The translations under genes and the position numbers were made by a program. From the NCBI RefSeq assembly GCF_036906915.1, contig NZ_JBAKHX010000036.1, positions 1 through 64,000 of the forward strand: a stretch of DNA of 64,000 bases, read 5' to 3'. Shown in pieces: positions 51,113-59,166 of this stretch. Numbering within the stretch: the first letter of the stretch is position 1; every line of letters begins with the position of its first letter. The notes below the pieces were generated by a model. It was not told where the DNA came from, did no database searches, and saw only the letters and a program-made list of their open reading frames with translations. This stretch comes from Phytohabitans sp036906915. Its GTDB lineage: Bacteria; Actinomycetota; Actinomycetes; Mycobacteriales; Micromonosporaceae.

Positions 51113-52468
51113 TTAGCCAACGGACGATGTCCGGTCGGCGGATACATCGGCGGGGACGAGGTACCTAGCGACGCTGTCGAGCTTCTCGCAGGTTTCCTCG
51201 AACTCCCGTTCCGGTCGCGACTGCTCCACGATTCCCGCGCCGGCCTGTAACCAGGTGGTGCCGTCACGCCGGTACACGGCGCGTAGGACGAGTGCCGCAT
51301 CCATCGCGCCGCTGGCGTCGACGGTGAGCACGGCACCGCTGTAGAGTCCACGGGCCTGACCCTCGTGGCTGCGGATGCTGGCGTAGGCGGCGGCCTTGGG
51401 CACGCCGGAGGCGGTCACGGCGGGGAAGGTCGCACCGAACGCGTCCCAGGCGTGCCGGCCCCGTGCCAGCTTGCCGCTCACCCGGGAGGCGAGGTGCTGT
51501 ACCGTGCCGCGCTCCCGGACGACCATGAACTCCTGGACGCTCAACGAGTCTGGCGTGCACACCGTGTGCAGCTCGTCGCAGGCCGTCTTCACGGAGATGG
51601 CGTGTTCGTAGATCTCCTTGGCATTGGAAAGCAGCTCGGTGCGCAGGCGCTGGTTCTCGGTGCGGTCGTCGGTCAGCATCCGCGTACCTGCCAGAGGCTG
51701 GCTCACCACGCGGCCGTCCTCGTCCACGTGGATCACGACCTCAGGACTGAAGCCGGCCATCTCGACTCCATCCAGGTTCAGCAGGAAGGATCGGGCCGGA
51801 CGGTTGCCGCGTCGCCCAGAGACATAGGTCCCTACCAGGTCGATCTCCTGGGCGAGCGGGACTACCCGGGACAGGATGACCTTCTGGAAACGGTGCGCGG
51901 CGATCTCCTCGACGGCAAGCTTCACCGCCCGCTGGTAGTCCTCGGCACCCTCGCGCCGAACGTCCACGGGCCGGGACGACCGGGTTGGACCAGCCGGCTC
52001 CTGCGCCAGCGCCGCCAGCACTGCGGCAAGCGTTTGCTTGTCCGCCGACCGAACGTGCGCCCACCCGTATTGCACGCGGACCTCGGTGTGCGGCACCACC
52101 AGATGCAGCAGCCGCTCGTCACCGACGCCGGTCAGGTCCCCCTCCTTGGCGTAGGCGAGCTCGAACGCGGCCCAGCCATACGCCCGCCAACTGTCAACCT
52201 GTACCGCCTCGAGCAGGCGCCGCACTTGCCGCAGCGGGTCGCCGTCCCACGGCAGGAACATGTCGTTGACGCCGTACAGGCGTGCGCCCGTTCGGTCCAG
52301 CCGGACGTCGGCCAGGACGCCACTCGCGAATGCCCATTGCCCGCTGTTCTCGTACACGACGTAGTCCTCATGAAGCCCGCCTGCGGCGAGGCGCGACACG
52401 GCCGCCAAGGGGTCACCTGGCAGCCGGACCTTCGACTCGGCATAGTGCACAAGGCCTTCTGAGCTCAT
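51113..52468 (-). CDS. Salicylate synthase (MbtI/Irp9-like)
   Basis: A 451-residue chorismate-utilising enzyme. It has RFQKVILSRVVPL (general-base Lys), TYVSGRRGNRPARSFLLNLDG, MAGFSPEVVIHV, SQPLAGTRMLTDD, LLSNAKEIYEHAISVKTA, FMVVRERGTVQHLASRVSG, FPAVTASGVPKAAAYASI, ARGLYSGAVLTV and AGAGIVEQSRPEREFEETCEKL. The match to MbtI is close throughout, favouring salicylate synthase (isochorismate synthase plus pyruvate lyase) over anthranilate synthase. The start is ATG 52468, directly after the DAHP synthase stop; an upstream GTG at 52477 would overlap it. It supplies the aryl acid of the cluster. Confidence 0.9.
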   Translation of the reverse strand: MSSEGLVHYAESKVRLPGDPLAAVSRLAAGGLHEDYVVYENSGQWAFASGVLADVRLDRTGARLYGVNDMFLPWDGDPLRQVRRLLEAVQVDSWRAYGWAAFELAYAKEGDLTGVGDERLLHLVVPHTEVRVQYGWAHVRSADKQTLAAVLAALAQEPAGPTRSSRPVDVRREGAEDYQRAVKLAVEEIAAHRFQKVILSRVVPLAQEIDLVGTYVSGRRGNRPARSFLLNLDGVEMAGFSPEVVIHVDEDGRVVSQPLAGTRMLTDDRTENQRLRTELLSNAKEIYEHAISVKTACDELHTVCTPDSLSVQEFMVVRERGTVQHLASRVSGKLARGRHAWDAFGATFPAVTASGVPKAAAYASIRSHEGQARGLYSGAVLTVDASGAMDAALVLRAVYRRDGTTWLQAGAGIVEQSRPEREFEETCEKLDSVARYLVPADVSADRTSSVG

Positions 52469-52469
52469 G

Positions 52470-53780
52470 TCAGTCACCGATCTCGTTGGCGAAATGGTCG
52501 ACGATGTCCATCGCTTGGCTGGGGTTCAGGCGCGGGTCGCACGGCGGGTGTGATTCGCTACCGACGGCTAAGGCCAGCTCTTCGTGGCACTCCTGCACGG
52601 GCTCCGGTGTCACTTCGAGGTGCAACCCGCCCGGCCGGCAGCCCAGTCTGCGCAGCGTCTGGACGAACGTTGATATCTCGGTGCGGATATCCGGGAGCAG
52701 GCGCAGCTTCGTCCGGTCAAGCTTGCGCGTGTTCCCGTGCATCGGGTCGCATTGCCACACGATCGGCACGCCGATGTCCAGGCCGGCCTGGACCAGATCC
52801 GGTAGACGCGCCGCCGCGGCCACAGCGCCAATCCGCGGGATGAGGCTGAGCCGCCCCTGCTCGCGACGGGGGTTGAGGGCCCGCGCCAAATTGACGACGT
52901 CGGTGCCGGCCGCCCCCGGTCCTAGCTTCACTCCGATGGGATTGGCTACGGAGCTTGCCCACTGCACGTGCCAGTTGGCCAGCTGCCGCGTGCGGTCCCC
53001 GATCCAGAGCAGGTGACCGCTAAGGGCGAACAACTGTGCCCAGTGGTAGTGCGCACCGGTATCCGCGCTCGGCGCAGTCGACTCTTCGGCCAGCCTTGTC
53101 AGAGCCGTCTCATAGTCTCTGACGAGGGCCTCATGCGACACGAACACCCGTTGTCCGCGCACGAGCCGCCCGCGCAGCATCTCCAGGGTGTCCCGCGATC
53201 GGTAGTAGCTGGCCAGCAGCCGCGCCGGGTCCGCGCGTCGCGCCATGGCCCTGGGCTCGGCCCTGTTGACCGCATCTCCGCGGTAGGTCGGCAATAGTTC
53301 GCCGCTCGGCAGGATCTCCATGGGCTCGCTGCGCGGTTTGGCGTGCTGACCGGCCATCCGGGCGACGACCACCACGTCCCGGCCGGTGCGGTCGGCCAAA
53401 TGGTCGGCCATCCGGCCATAGAGTTCGATCCGGCTTTGGACGTGCACAGGTGTGGACATCGCGAACGTCTCGGCGCATTCCCCCACGTGCAGAAGCAGGG
53501 CCGCGCCATGCTGTACGCGGGACATCAGCTGGCGCAGCTTCCGAATCTGATCCTGGTCGACCAGCGGCACCATGCCGGCGAGTTCTTGGCGGACCCGGGG
53601 CAGCTCGGGGTGGTCATGCCACGGCGGTTGTTGCCCTGCCGGAAGGCGGTCCAGGACGCGCAGTTGCGCGGCTCTTTGGGTATCGAGAAGCGCGACGTCC
53701 AACTCGCCTGCGTATCGCAGCAATGCCCTTCTCCTGTCGTGTCTGCCTTTCGGCCTGCCGGGCCTGCGGTCTACCGTCAC
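52470..53780 (-). CDS. Class II DAHP synthase
   Basis: A 436-residue 3-deoxy-7-phosphoheptulonate synthase of the plant-like class II. Diagnostic segments are GAALLLHVGECAETFA (metal-binding Cys), VVVARMAGQHAKPRSEP, EILPSGELLPTYRGDAVN, SHEALVRDYETALTR, HYHWAQLFALSGHLLWIGDRTRQL, GVKLGPG, IPIVWQCDPMHGNT-like (VPIVWQCDPMHGNT) and LHLEVTPEPVQECH. GTG 53780 is chosen because it overlaps the upstream stop (GTGA). It lacks part of the N-terminal regulatory extension of the Mycobacterium enzyme, like PhzC-type secondary-metabolism copies, so feedback control may be relaxed. It raises shikimate flux for salicylate. Confidence 0.88.
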   Translation of the reverse strand: MTVDRRPGRPKGRHDRRRALLRYAGELDVALLDTQRAAQLRVLDRLPAGQQPPWHDHPELPRVRQELAGMVPLVDQDQIRKLRQLMSRVQHGAALLLHVGECAETFAMSTPVHVQSRIELYGRMADHLADRTGRDVVVVARMAGQHAKPRSEPMEILPSGELLPTYRGDAVNRAEPRAMARRADPARLLASYYRSRDTLEMLRGRLVRGQRVFVSHEALVRDYETALTRLAEESTAPSADTGAHYHWAQLFALSGHLLWIGDRTRQLANWHVQWASSVANPIGVKLGPGAAGTDVVNLARALNPRREQGRLSLIPRIGAVAAAARLPDLVQAGLDIGVPIVWQCDPMHGNTRKLDRTKLRLLPDIRTEISTFVQTLRRLGCRPGGLHLEVTPEPVQECHEELALAVGSESHPPCDPRLNPSQAMDIVDHFANEIGD

Positions 53781-55666
53781 GCTGACGGGCGCCCGCTGAT
53801 TCGCTCCCAGTGCCAACCCGGATCGAAGGCGGTGATCTCCACGTCTACGCCCGCCTGTACCAATCGCGCGAGTGAGCCCGTCGCGCGGGCCACGAACCCG
53901 GACGCGCGGTGGGCGGCAAGCAGGTCCTGTTCGGTGAACGGCTGGCCGTCGCATCGCAGCAGCCGCAGGTCGGTGAAGCCAGCGAAGACCCGATTAAGGA
54001 TCTCCACGGGTTGCGGGCTGCGGATGCTGTAGCGCACGCGGGCGGCGACGTGGCCGTGATGGTGCTGGTCGGAGTGGTGTGCGATGTCCGGGATCACGGG
54101 AGGGACGAAGTAGTCCCGGGCGACCACCGTCGGAACCTTCGGCAGGTTGCCGGCGATGAAATGCCACGAGTTGTATTGCATCCGGGCGGCCATGGACCAC
54201 GCGATGTCGGCGAGGGTGCCGGTGGAGTCGCCGAAGTACTGGCTGGCCTGCGGCGCGGCCAGGACGCAACAGAAGAACTGCGGGAGATCCCATGCAGTGA
54301 TGGTGGCCCAGTCCTCGTCGCGCAACGCTCGGGTCAGCGCGGGGATGGATCGCATACCGCGGCTCATCGCGAAATCGGCCTCGAATGCCAGGAGAGCGGC
54401 CTGTACGGTTTCGCAGATCAGCGCCTCGATGCCGGTCGGGAAGGTGCCGGTGGGCCGCGCCAGCCAGTCCGGTGCCGCGGCGACGCTGTCGGCCAGTTCG
54501 ACCATCGTCCGGCCGGTGACCGGCAGGTGTTCGCACAGCCACGCGGTCATCGCGGCTTCACGTGCGGCGGCGGCCCGGCTCGCCGGCGCGGCGATCCTCT
54601 CGATTTTGTGCATGAGGGGACCGTGGATCTCCCGGTACAGCTGTGCGCTCGGCGCGATTTCGGCGCGGCGTCGGCGGAGATCCGCTGCGAGGCGGTCGAG
54701 GGGCGCTACCCGCGCTCCTTCCGCCGGCAGCACCGGCTCTCCGCCAGATGCGGCGTTGTACCGACGCCGGGTGCGTTCGAGTAGTTCGGCGACGTGGTCG
54801 AGGGTGAGCTGGGTGCCGTTCGCTTCCTCTATGCGCGCGTATCCGCTGGAGCGGATGAGCAGGCTCAGGCACACGACCATGACCGCGTCACTGTCGGACC
54901 ACAGATCCAGCGGCATGCCCTCGAGGCTGCTCAGCGCGCAGTCGGGATGGCCTGGCCACAGAGTCTTGCCTGTCAGGTTGTTGCGTTCCCGGAAGTTGGT
55001 GTAGCGCTTGTCGTCCTGGTAAAGCACGAACGGCGCGGTACGCAGTGCTGCTTCCTTGAGCTCGCCGAGCAGGCGGTCGCGGCCCGGCTGGCCGGCTTGG
55101 GTGAGCCAATCTCGGCAGTCGGCCACCGATTGGGCTGTCTTCTCGGTCGCTCGGGCGAGCCGCTCGCGGTAGCCAGCCAGTGCCGAAGCGGACCATGGCA
55201 CCCTCAGCACGCCGTCGACGAGCTGCTCCTCGTGTGTCAGGGGGCGTTGTGAAGGTACCCGCAGGACCATGCGGCCACCGGTGGTCAAACCGATCTCGCC
55301 GAGGAACGCTGGCTGGCCGACTGGCTCGGCGTCCGTCGAGGCGTCCGTCTCATCGCGCCAGGACCGACCGAACAGTGCCGCCACGGCGCATTCCTCCTCG
55401 CGCCGCAGTGCACGCAGCTGGACGTCTGCGGGCACGTGGCCGTCGAGGGTGAGCAACGTGTCCACCGCCGCCAGAGGAGTCGGGGCCGCCATCGCCCGCT
55501 CCCACACCGTGGCGAGCAGACCGGGAAAGCCCGCATCGGCGGCGAAGACCCGGTCGGGCTTGGGGGCGACGCCGGCCGCGGTACCGAGCCGGCTGGGCCG
55601 GCGGCTTTGTCTGGCCTTGACAAGCCAGGCACGGCGGGACGTGCCGTCGCGGACCGGCTCACTCAT
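53777..55666 (-). CDS. Large protein of unknown family, His-rich motif
   Basis: A 629-residue soluble protein I do not recognise. Visible features are a basic N terminus, LRTAPFVLYQDDKRYTNFRERNNLTGKTLWPGHPD (about 225-260), LDLWSDSDAVMVVCLSLLIRSSGYARI, a central ALTRALRDEDWATITAWDLPQFFC and QYNSWHFIAGNLPKVPTVVARDYFVPPVIPDI. HHSDQHHHGH then occurs at about 530-539, with six His and one Asp within ten residues, a plausible metal site. No signal peptide or membrane helix. It is translationally coupled to the ferredoxin upstream (ATGA) and DAHP synthase downstream (GTGA), so it belongs to the pathway. A carnitine/choline acyltransferase was considered but its motifs are not evident. Confidence 0.75.
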   Translation of the reverse strand: MSEPVRDGTSRRAWLVKARQSRRPSRLGTAAGVAPKPDRVFAADAGFPGLLATVWERAMAAPTPLAAVDTLLTLDGHVPADVQLRALRREEECAVAALFGRSWRDETDASTDAEPVGQPAFLGEIGLTTGGRMVLRVPSQRPLTHEEQLVDGVLRVPWSASALAGYRERLARATEKTAQSVADCRDWLTQAGQPGRDRLLGELKEAALRTAPFVLYQDDKRYTNFRERNNLTGKTLWPGHPDCALSSLEGMPLDLWSDSDAVMVVCLSLLIRSSGYARIEEANGTQLTLDHVAELLERTRRRYNAASGGEPVLPAEGARVAPLDRLAADLRRRRAEIAPSAQLYREIHGPLMHKIERIAAPASRAAAAREAAMTAWLCEHLPVTGRTMVELADSVAAAPDWLARPTGTFPTGIEALICETVQAALLAFEADFAMSRGMRSIPALTRALRDEDWATITAWDLPQFFCCVLAAPQASQYFGDSTGTLADIAWSMAARMQYNSWHFIAGNLPKVPTVVARDYFVPPVIPDIAHHSDQHHHGHVAARVRYSIRSPQPVEILNRVFAGFTDLRLLRCDGQPFTEQDLLAAHRASGFVARATGSLARLVQAGVDVEITAFDPGWHWERISGRPSA

Positions 55667-55998
55667 GGTGTGCTCTCCGCGGTGAGCTCGATGTGCGTCC
55701 ACGTGTCATTTCCCGTCGGGCTCCAATCCTCATCGACGTAGATGCAGTCGACGGGGCACACCAAGACGCACACCGGGCACCCGGAACACAACTCCGGGAC
55801 GATCACGACGTCGAGCCCTCGATCGAAGATCGCGCCGAATTCCGGCGGACAGCTCCGAACACATGTGTCACATGTGATGCATTCGGATTTCTCGATCCTT
55901 CGTGGTGGCTTTCGCCAGCTCGCATCCCTTGCGCGTGTGTCGATCCGCTCGGACCGCCCACTCTTGGCGGTGGGCGGGGTGTCCGTTCCCATGGGCAT
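55663..55998 (-). CDS. 2[4Fe-4S] ferredoxin-like protein
   Basis: A 111-residue protein. After a 35-residue basic leader it has two clusters: CITCDTCVRSCP (Cys 40, 43, 46, 50) and CSGCPVCVLVCPVDC (Cys 71, 74, 77, 81, plus 85), then IYVDEDWSPTGNDTWTHIEL. EKSECITCDTCVRSCPPEFGAIF is a pattern seen in small ferredoxins associated with redox enzymes. Its stop overlaps the ATG of the unknown 629-aa protein, so the two are probably partners. First gene of the densely overlapped segment, 378 bp after the DUF3050 gene. Confidence 0.85.
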   Translation of the reverse strand: MPMGTDTPPTAKSGRSERIDTRARDASWRKPPRRIEKSECITCDTCVRSCPPEFGAIFDRGLDVVIVPELCSGCPVCVLVCPVDCIYVDEDWSPTGNDTWTHIELTAESTP

Positions 55999-56376
55999 TC
56001 GTTACCCCTCCAGCGGCGTCGTCCTCAGGTCACGATAGGAAAGGTGCACGGACGCGGAAACTTCCGTTTCCACCACGGTTCTCGAACCTTTGTCGAACCC
56101 CTCAGTCCGGCGGGCCGGGTGATGTACGCCTAGCGCGATCCGGTCAACGGTCACTGTTCGACTCACGATGATCTCCACGGCGGAGCCCTTGCCCGGGTGA
56201 CCTCGGATCGGTCCCCCTGAGGGGCACCATTGCGCTTGCCGGTCGCGACGGTCACGGCAGGAACGTTCGCGACGCTGCCATGAGGTGGGCAGTCGATGTT
56301 CAGCACAATCGCCTACGCGTTCGGCGACGCCGGTGAAGGGTCCACGCCACCGGTTGGCGTTGGTGGCGCGGCCGCG
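55999..56376. other. 378-bp gap inside the cluster; likely internal promoter region
   Basis: No ORF with support. It separates the DUF3050 gene from the ferredoxin-led operon. A promoter for the latter is expected here but I cannot point to convincing -35/-10 boxes. Confidence 0.35.
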
Positions 56377-57174
56377 TCACGAGCATGACTCGGCCTTGAT
56401 CCGATCGAGGATGCCGTCCCAGAGCCGGTAGCGGGCCGCCAAGGCCGCGTTGACTGTGTCCGCGCACTCCTGCCACTTGACCGCGTCGTCGCCACAGAGG
56501 TCGGCGAGCATTTGCATGGCCATCGGGGTGTGTTCCTCACCGTCGACTTCGATGTGGCGTTCGAGGTAGTCGACGAATGTATCGAGCTTGTGCCCTTGCG
56601 CTTTCACCTCGACGACGCGGGTGAACATGTCCGGAATCAGGTCCTCACGGCCGAAGGCGAACGCCGCCGCCTGGCTATGAACCGGCGCTGCCTCGATGAG
56701 GTCCCATGTCGTCTGGACGAACTCAGCCGCCGGGCGGGGCACGGGAACCGCGGTCAACGCGCGCTCCACCGGCATGCCATCACGGATGAGCCCGATGAAG
56801 GCGTTGACGATTGTCGTATCCGCACCCATCTCGGCCATGCCCTCGACGTACAGCTCGAAGTGGCTGATGAAGCCGCCCTTGAGCTCGTCGCTCTCCTCAA
56901 CCAGGACGATGTCGTTGATCAGTCGCCGGCTTCCGGTTGGCCCGGATGGCACCCACGGAATCTCAATGCATGTGAGGTTGCGCTGGAGGGACTTGAGCAA
57001 GGACATGAAGTCCCACACCGCAAACACGTGGTGCTCCATGAAGAGGATGATGGCTGTGCCGGAGTCGAGGTTGGCATAGATCGGGTGGGCGATGACGCGG
57101 TTCCGCGCCTCCTCGACGGCGGACTCCAGCCGCGTGATTCCCGGATGCGTCTGGCCCCAGTCGTAGCGGGACAT
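56377..57174 (-). CDS. DUF3050 heme-oxygenase-like (probable diiron) protein
   Basis: A 265-residue all-helical protein of the DUF3050 family, part of the heme-oxygenase-like fold. Conserved acidic/His clusters sit where diiron ligands are expected: FMEHHVFAVWDFMSLLK (47-61), DELKGGFISHFELYVEGM (97-113) and YLERHIEVDGEEHTPMA (203-219). Relatives in the wider HDO superfamily include N-oxygenases and the N-N-forming SznF central domain, so N-oxidation or oxidative rearrangement of a hydrazine/amine is a reasonable hypothesis. ATG 57174 follows GAGGAG. It is divergent from the LuxR regulator. Ferredoxins in the cluster could reduce it. Confidence 0.85.
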   Translation of the reverse strand: MSRYDWGQTHPGITRLESAVEEARNRVIAHPIYANLDSGTAIILFMEHHVFAVWDFMSLLKSLQRNLTCIEIPWVPSGPTGSRRLINDIVLVEESDELKGGFISHFELYVEGMAEMGADTTIVNAFIGLIRDGMPVERALTAVPVPRPAAEFVQTTWDLIEAAPVHSQAAAFAFGREDLIPDMFTRVVEVKAQGHKLDTFVDYLERHIEVDGEEHTPMAMQMLADLCGDDAVKWQECADTVNAALAARYRLWDGILDRIKAESCS

Positions 57175-58026
57175 GGTTTCTCCTCGATCGTAACGGACAG
57201 GCCTGCTCCAGGCGGACAGCGAGCGCGAGGAATCGGTGGGTGCCTGCGGTTCGCCGGTCCCACGTCGCGCTCGGCCGGAAGGTGGGGCGGAAGGCTGCTG
57301 AGCCGTGATGCATCGGGCCCGCGTCGCCCGAACATCCCCGGCAGTCAACCGAGTCGATTGAGTGGATGCTTCTTCCGAGATCAGACTAGACACAACAGAC
57401 TGCCGGAAAACACGTCCAGGATCCCGACACATCTTGAACCTTCGCCGAACGCCGCCCACGGTTCCGTCACCCGTCGTGGATCGGCTTTGGGACGTCGCAG
57501 GGCGGTTCCCGGTGGCGCACGGCACGGACTCAAACGGAACGGCCCGCGGTACGTGCGGGGAACTCGGGTTCCCCTGTTGTCGACGCCGGTTACCCGGACG
57601 TTCAACGTCCGCAGCCACGCGACCGGTCGCGGCAGGTTGATCGAGATACGCCCATTAAGCGATGTGTCCGCTCGACCAGCCAGTCGCGGCTGGTCGGCCG
57701 ACAAACGCCAGGTCACGGCGGGCGATGTGTCTCGCCCATAGACAGATTGTCTTGGCCAATACTGGACTGTGTCGATTAACAGACCTTGTCCGTTGGCAGG
57801 ACGTCAGGTACGAAGGACAAGTGAACCTGCGAGGGCGTAGGAGGTTCATAGGATGTTTGCGGGGGATTCCACCCTTCTCACAACGTGGTGTTGTGGCGCG
57901 CGGAAGAGATCGACAGCCAGGGGGTTGGACCCCAACATGCTGAAGGCGACGAGCTGATGTCCGCCGGTTGTCCGGACGACGACGGCTCATCGCCGGGATC
58001 GTGGTTATCGCCTCACGCGACCGATC
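57175..58026. other. 850-bp intergenic, divergent promoter region
   Basis: No convincing gene. It contains the promoters of the DUF3050 gene (left) and the regulator pair (right). Only the presence of AT-richer patches (57350-57380, 57740-57780) is notable. Confidence 0.4.
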
Positions 58027-59166
58027 ATGTCGTCGGACGTCTCCTGCCTTGATCACGATGAGCGGCCGAGAACGGGGGAAGGTGTTGTGATCGAAGGATT
58101 GCTGTCACCGCAGGCGGCGAGGTTGTACGACCGTCTTCTCCGGGTGGGCGTCGTACGGTTGAACGGTCCCGACGATACTGGTCTCAATGGGACGGCCGTT
58201 AGGGAGCTGATCGACAAGAGCTTCGCCACGCAGTCGTCGGACGGCGACGGGTTGGTGGCCGTGTCCCCTCGCATTGCAATCGAGAACGCGCTCCTAGTCC
58301 TGGAGCGAGGGATCCTTCGTACCCACGAAACGTGCGTCAGAGCGTTAGCGTCAATGCCTGTTATGCAGGAGACCTATGAGAGGTCGCCGGGCCGCGCATC
58401 CGGCACCGACCACCGCGTTCGCATCCTCGGCCACGGGGAGTCCTCCCAGCTTCTGCTAAGCGTGCTGGAAACAGCGCGGCGCGAGGTCCTCACCTTCCAG
58501 ACCGTGCCGAACCACGACCATCCCTTATGGACGGGAGTCAGCGGCACCGACCTTCCCGCCTGGCGCGAGCCGAACGGCACGGTCACCGAGCGCCTGCGGC
58601 AGCGCGACGTCCGGATGCGCTCCATCCTCGCCAAGGAGTTCTTCGACTCGCCGCACTCCCGTGCCGCGGTTGAACGGTACCGCAAACAAGGGCTCGAAGT
58701 TCGGGCCATACACGCCCTGCCGGCCACGATGGTGTTAGTCGACTCTCACACCGCGCTCCTACCACTGGATACGGGGGGCGCGACGGGTGCGGTCATGTTT
58801 CGTAGCGGCGCTACGACGGACGTTCTGCGGTCGGCCTTCGAGCTGCATTGGGAACGCAGCGTCCCACTGCTCGCGGGGGACGGCGCAGACCTGGACACAC
58901 CGTCAGAGACGCAGCTCGTCATCCTGCAGCTTCTCGCGGCCGGGATGAAGGACGAGTCGATCGCGAGATACCTGCGCGTGAGTCTGCGAACCGTGCGGCG
59001 CAACATCACGTCGCTCTGCGAAAAGGTCGGGGCGCCCACCCGGTTCACGCTCGCCACGATCGCGGCCGAACGCGGATGGATCTCCCGACAGAAGTCAGCC
59101 ACAAGCGTCCAGCCCGGGCCCGGCACCGCCACAGGTAGCCGGGACACGAAAGAGGGACCACGATGA
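58027..59166 (+). CDS. LuxR-type HTH regulator with TrmB-like N-terminal region
   Basis: Up to 379 residues. The N-terminal LLSPQAARLYDRLLRVGVVRL is followed by a winged-helix-like segment. The middle has ESSQLLLSVLETARREVLTFQ (a PLD/TrmB-like sensor pattern) and AIHALPATMVLVDSHTALLPL. The C-terminal LuxR/GerE HTH is ETQLVILQLLAAGMKDESIARYLRVSLRTVRRNITSLCEKVGAPTRFTLATIAAERGW. GTG 58087 has a better ribosome-binding site (GGGGGAAGG) than ATG 58027. This architecture is common for pathway-specific activators in actinomycetes. It overlaps the response regulator by four bases. Confidence 0.82.
   Translation: MSSDVSCLDHDERPRTGEGVVIEGLLSPQAARLYDRLLRVGVVRLNGPDDTGLNGTAVRELIDKSFATQSSDGDGLVAVSPRIAIENALLVLERGILRTHETCVRALASMPVMQETYERSPGRASGTDHRVRILGHGESSQLLLSVLETARREVLTFQTVPNHDHPLWTGVSGTDLPAWREPNGTVTERLRQRDVRMRSILAKEFFDSPHSRAAVERYRKQGLEVRAIHALPATMVLVDSHTALLPLDTGGATGAVMFRSGATTDVLRSAFELHWERSVPLLAGDGADLDTPSETQLVILQLLAAGMKDESIARYLRVSLRTVRRNITSLCEKVGAPTRFTLATIAAERGWISRQKSATSVQPGPGTATGSRDTKEGPR

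Larger units (their letters stand above)
42182..57174 (-). other. Putative biosynthetic gene cluster: salicylate activation plus hydrazine-transfer cassette
   Basis: Twelve biosynthetic genes and one embedded regulator lie on one strand, many with 1-17-base overlaps. Two known modules are joined. Module A (49.1-53.8 kb): DAHP synthase, salicylate synthase, aryl-AMP ligase, aryl carrier protein. Module B (44.1-49.1 kb): amidase, GS-like ligase, ADSL-like lyase, GNAT, ferredoxin, the set described for fosfazinomycin and kinamycin hydrazine handling. A KASIII transacylase (42.2 kb), a DUF3050 enzyme (56.4 kb), a second ferredoxin and an unknown 629-aa protein complete it. The product is inferred to contain an acyl-hydrazine joined to a salicyl unit. 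This is not known. Confidence 0.75.

Noticed and set aside
51113..52468. Anthranilate or aminodeoxychorismate synthase
   Set aside because: The sequence follows MbtI/Irp9 block by block and no glutamine amidotransferase subunit is present.
49406..52468. Siderophore (mycobactin/enterobactin-like) cluster
   Set aside because: Salicylate synthase, AMP ligase and carrier would fit, but there is no NRPS, no iron transporter and no lysine/ornithine hydroxylase.
53777..55666. Carnitine/choline acyltransferase assignment for the 629-aa protein
   Set aside because: Length and a few His residues fit, but I cannot find the catalytic-His and C-terminal family motifs; left as unknown.
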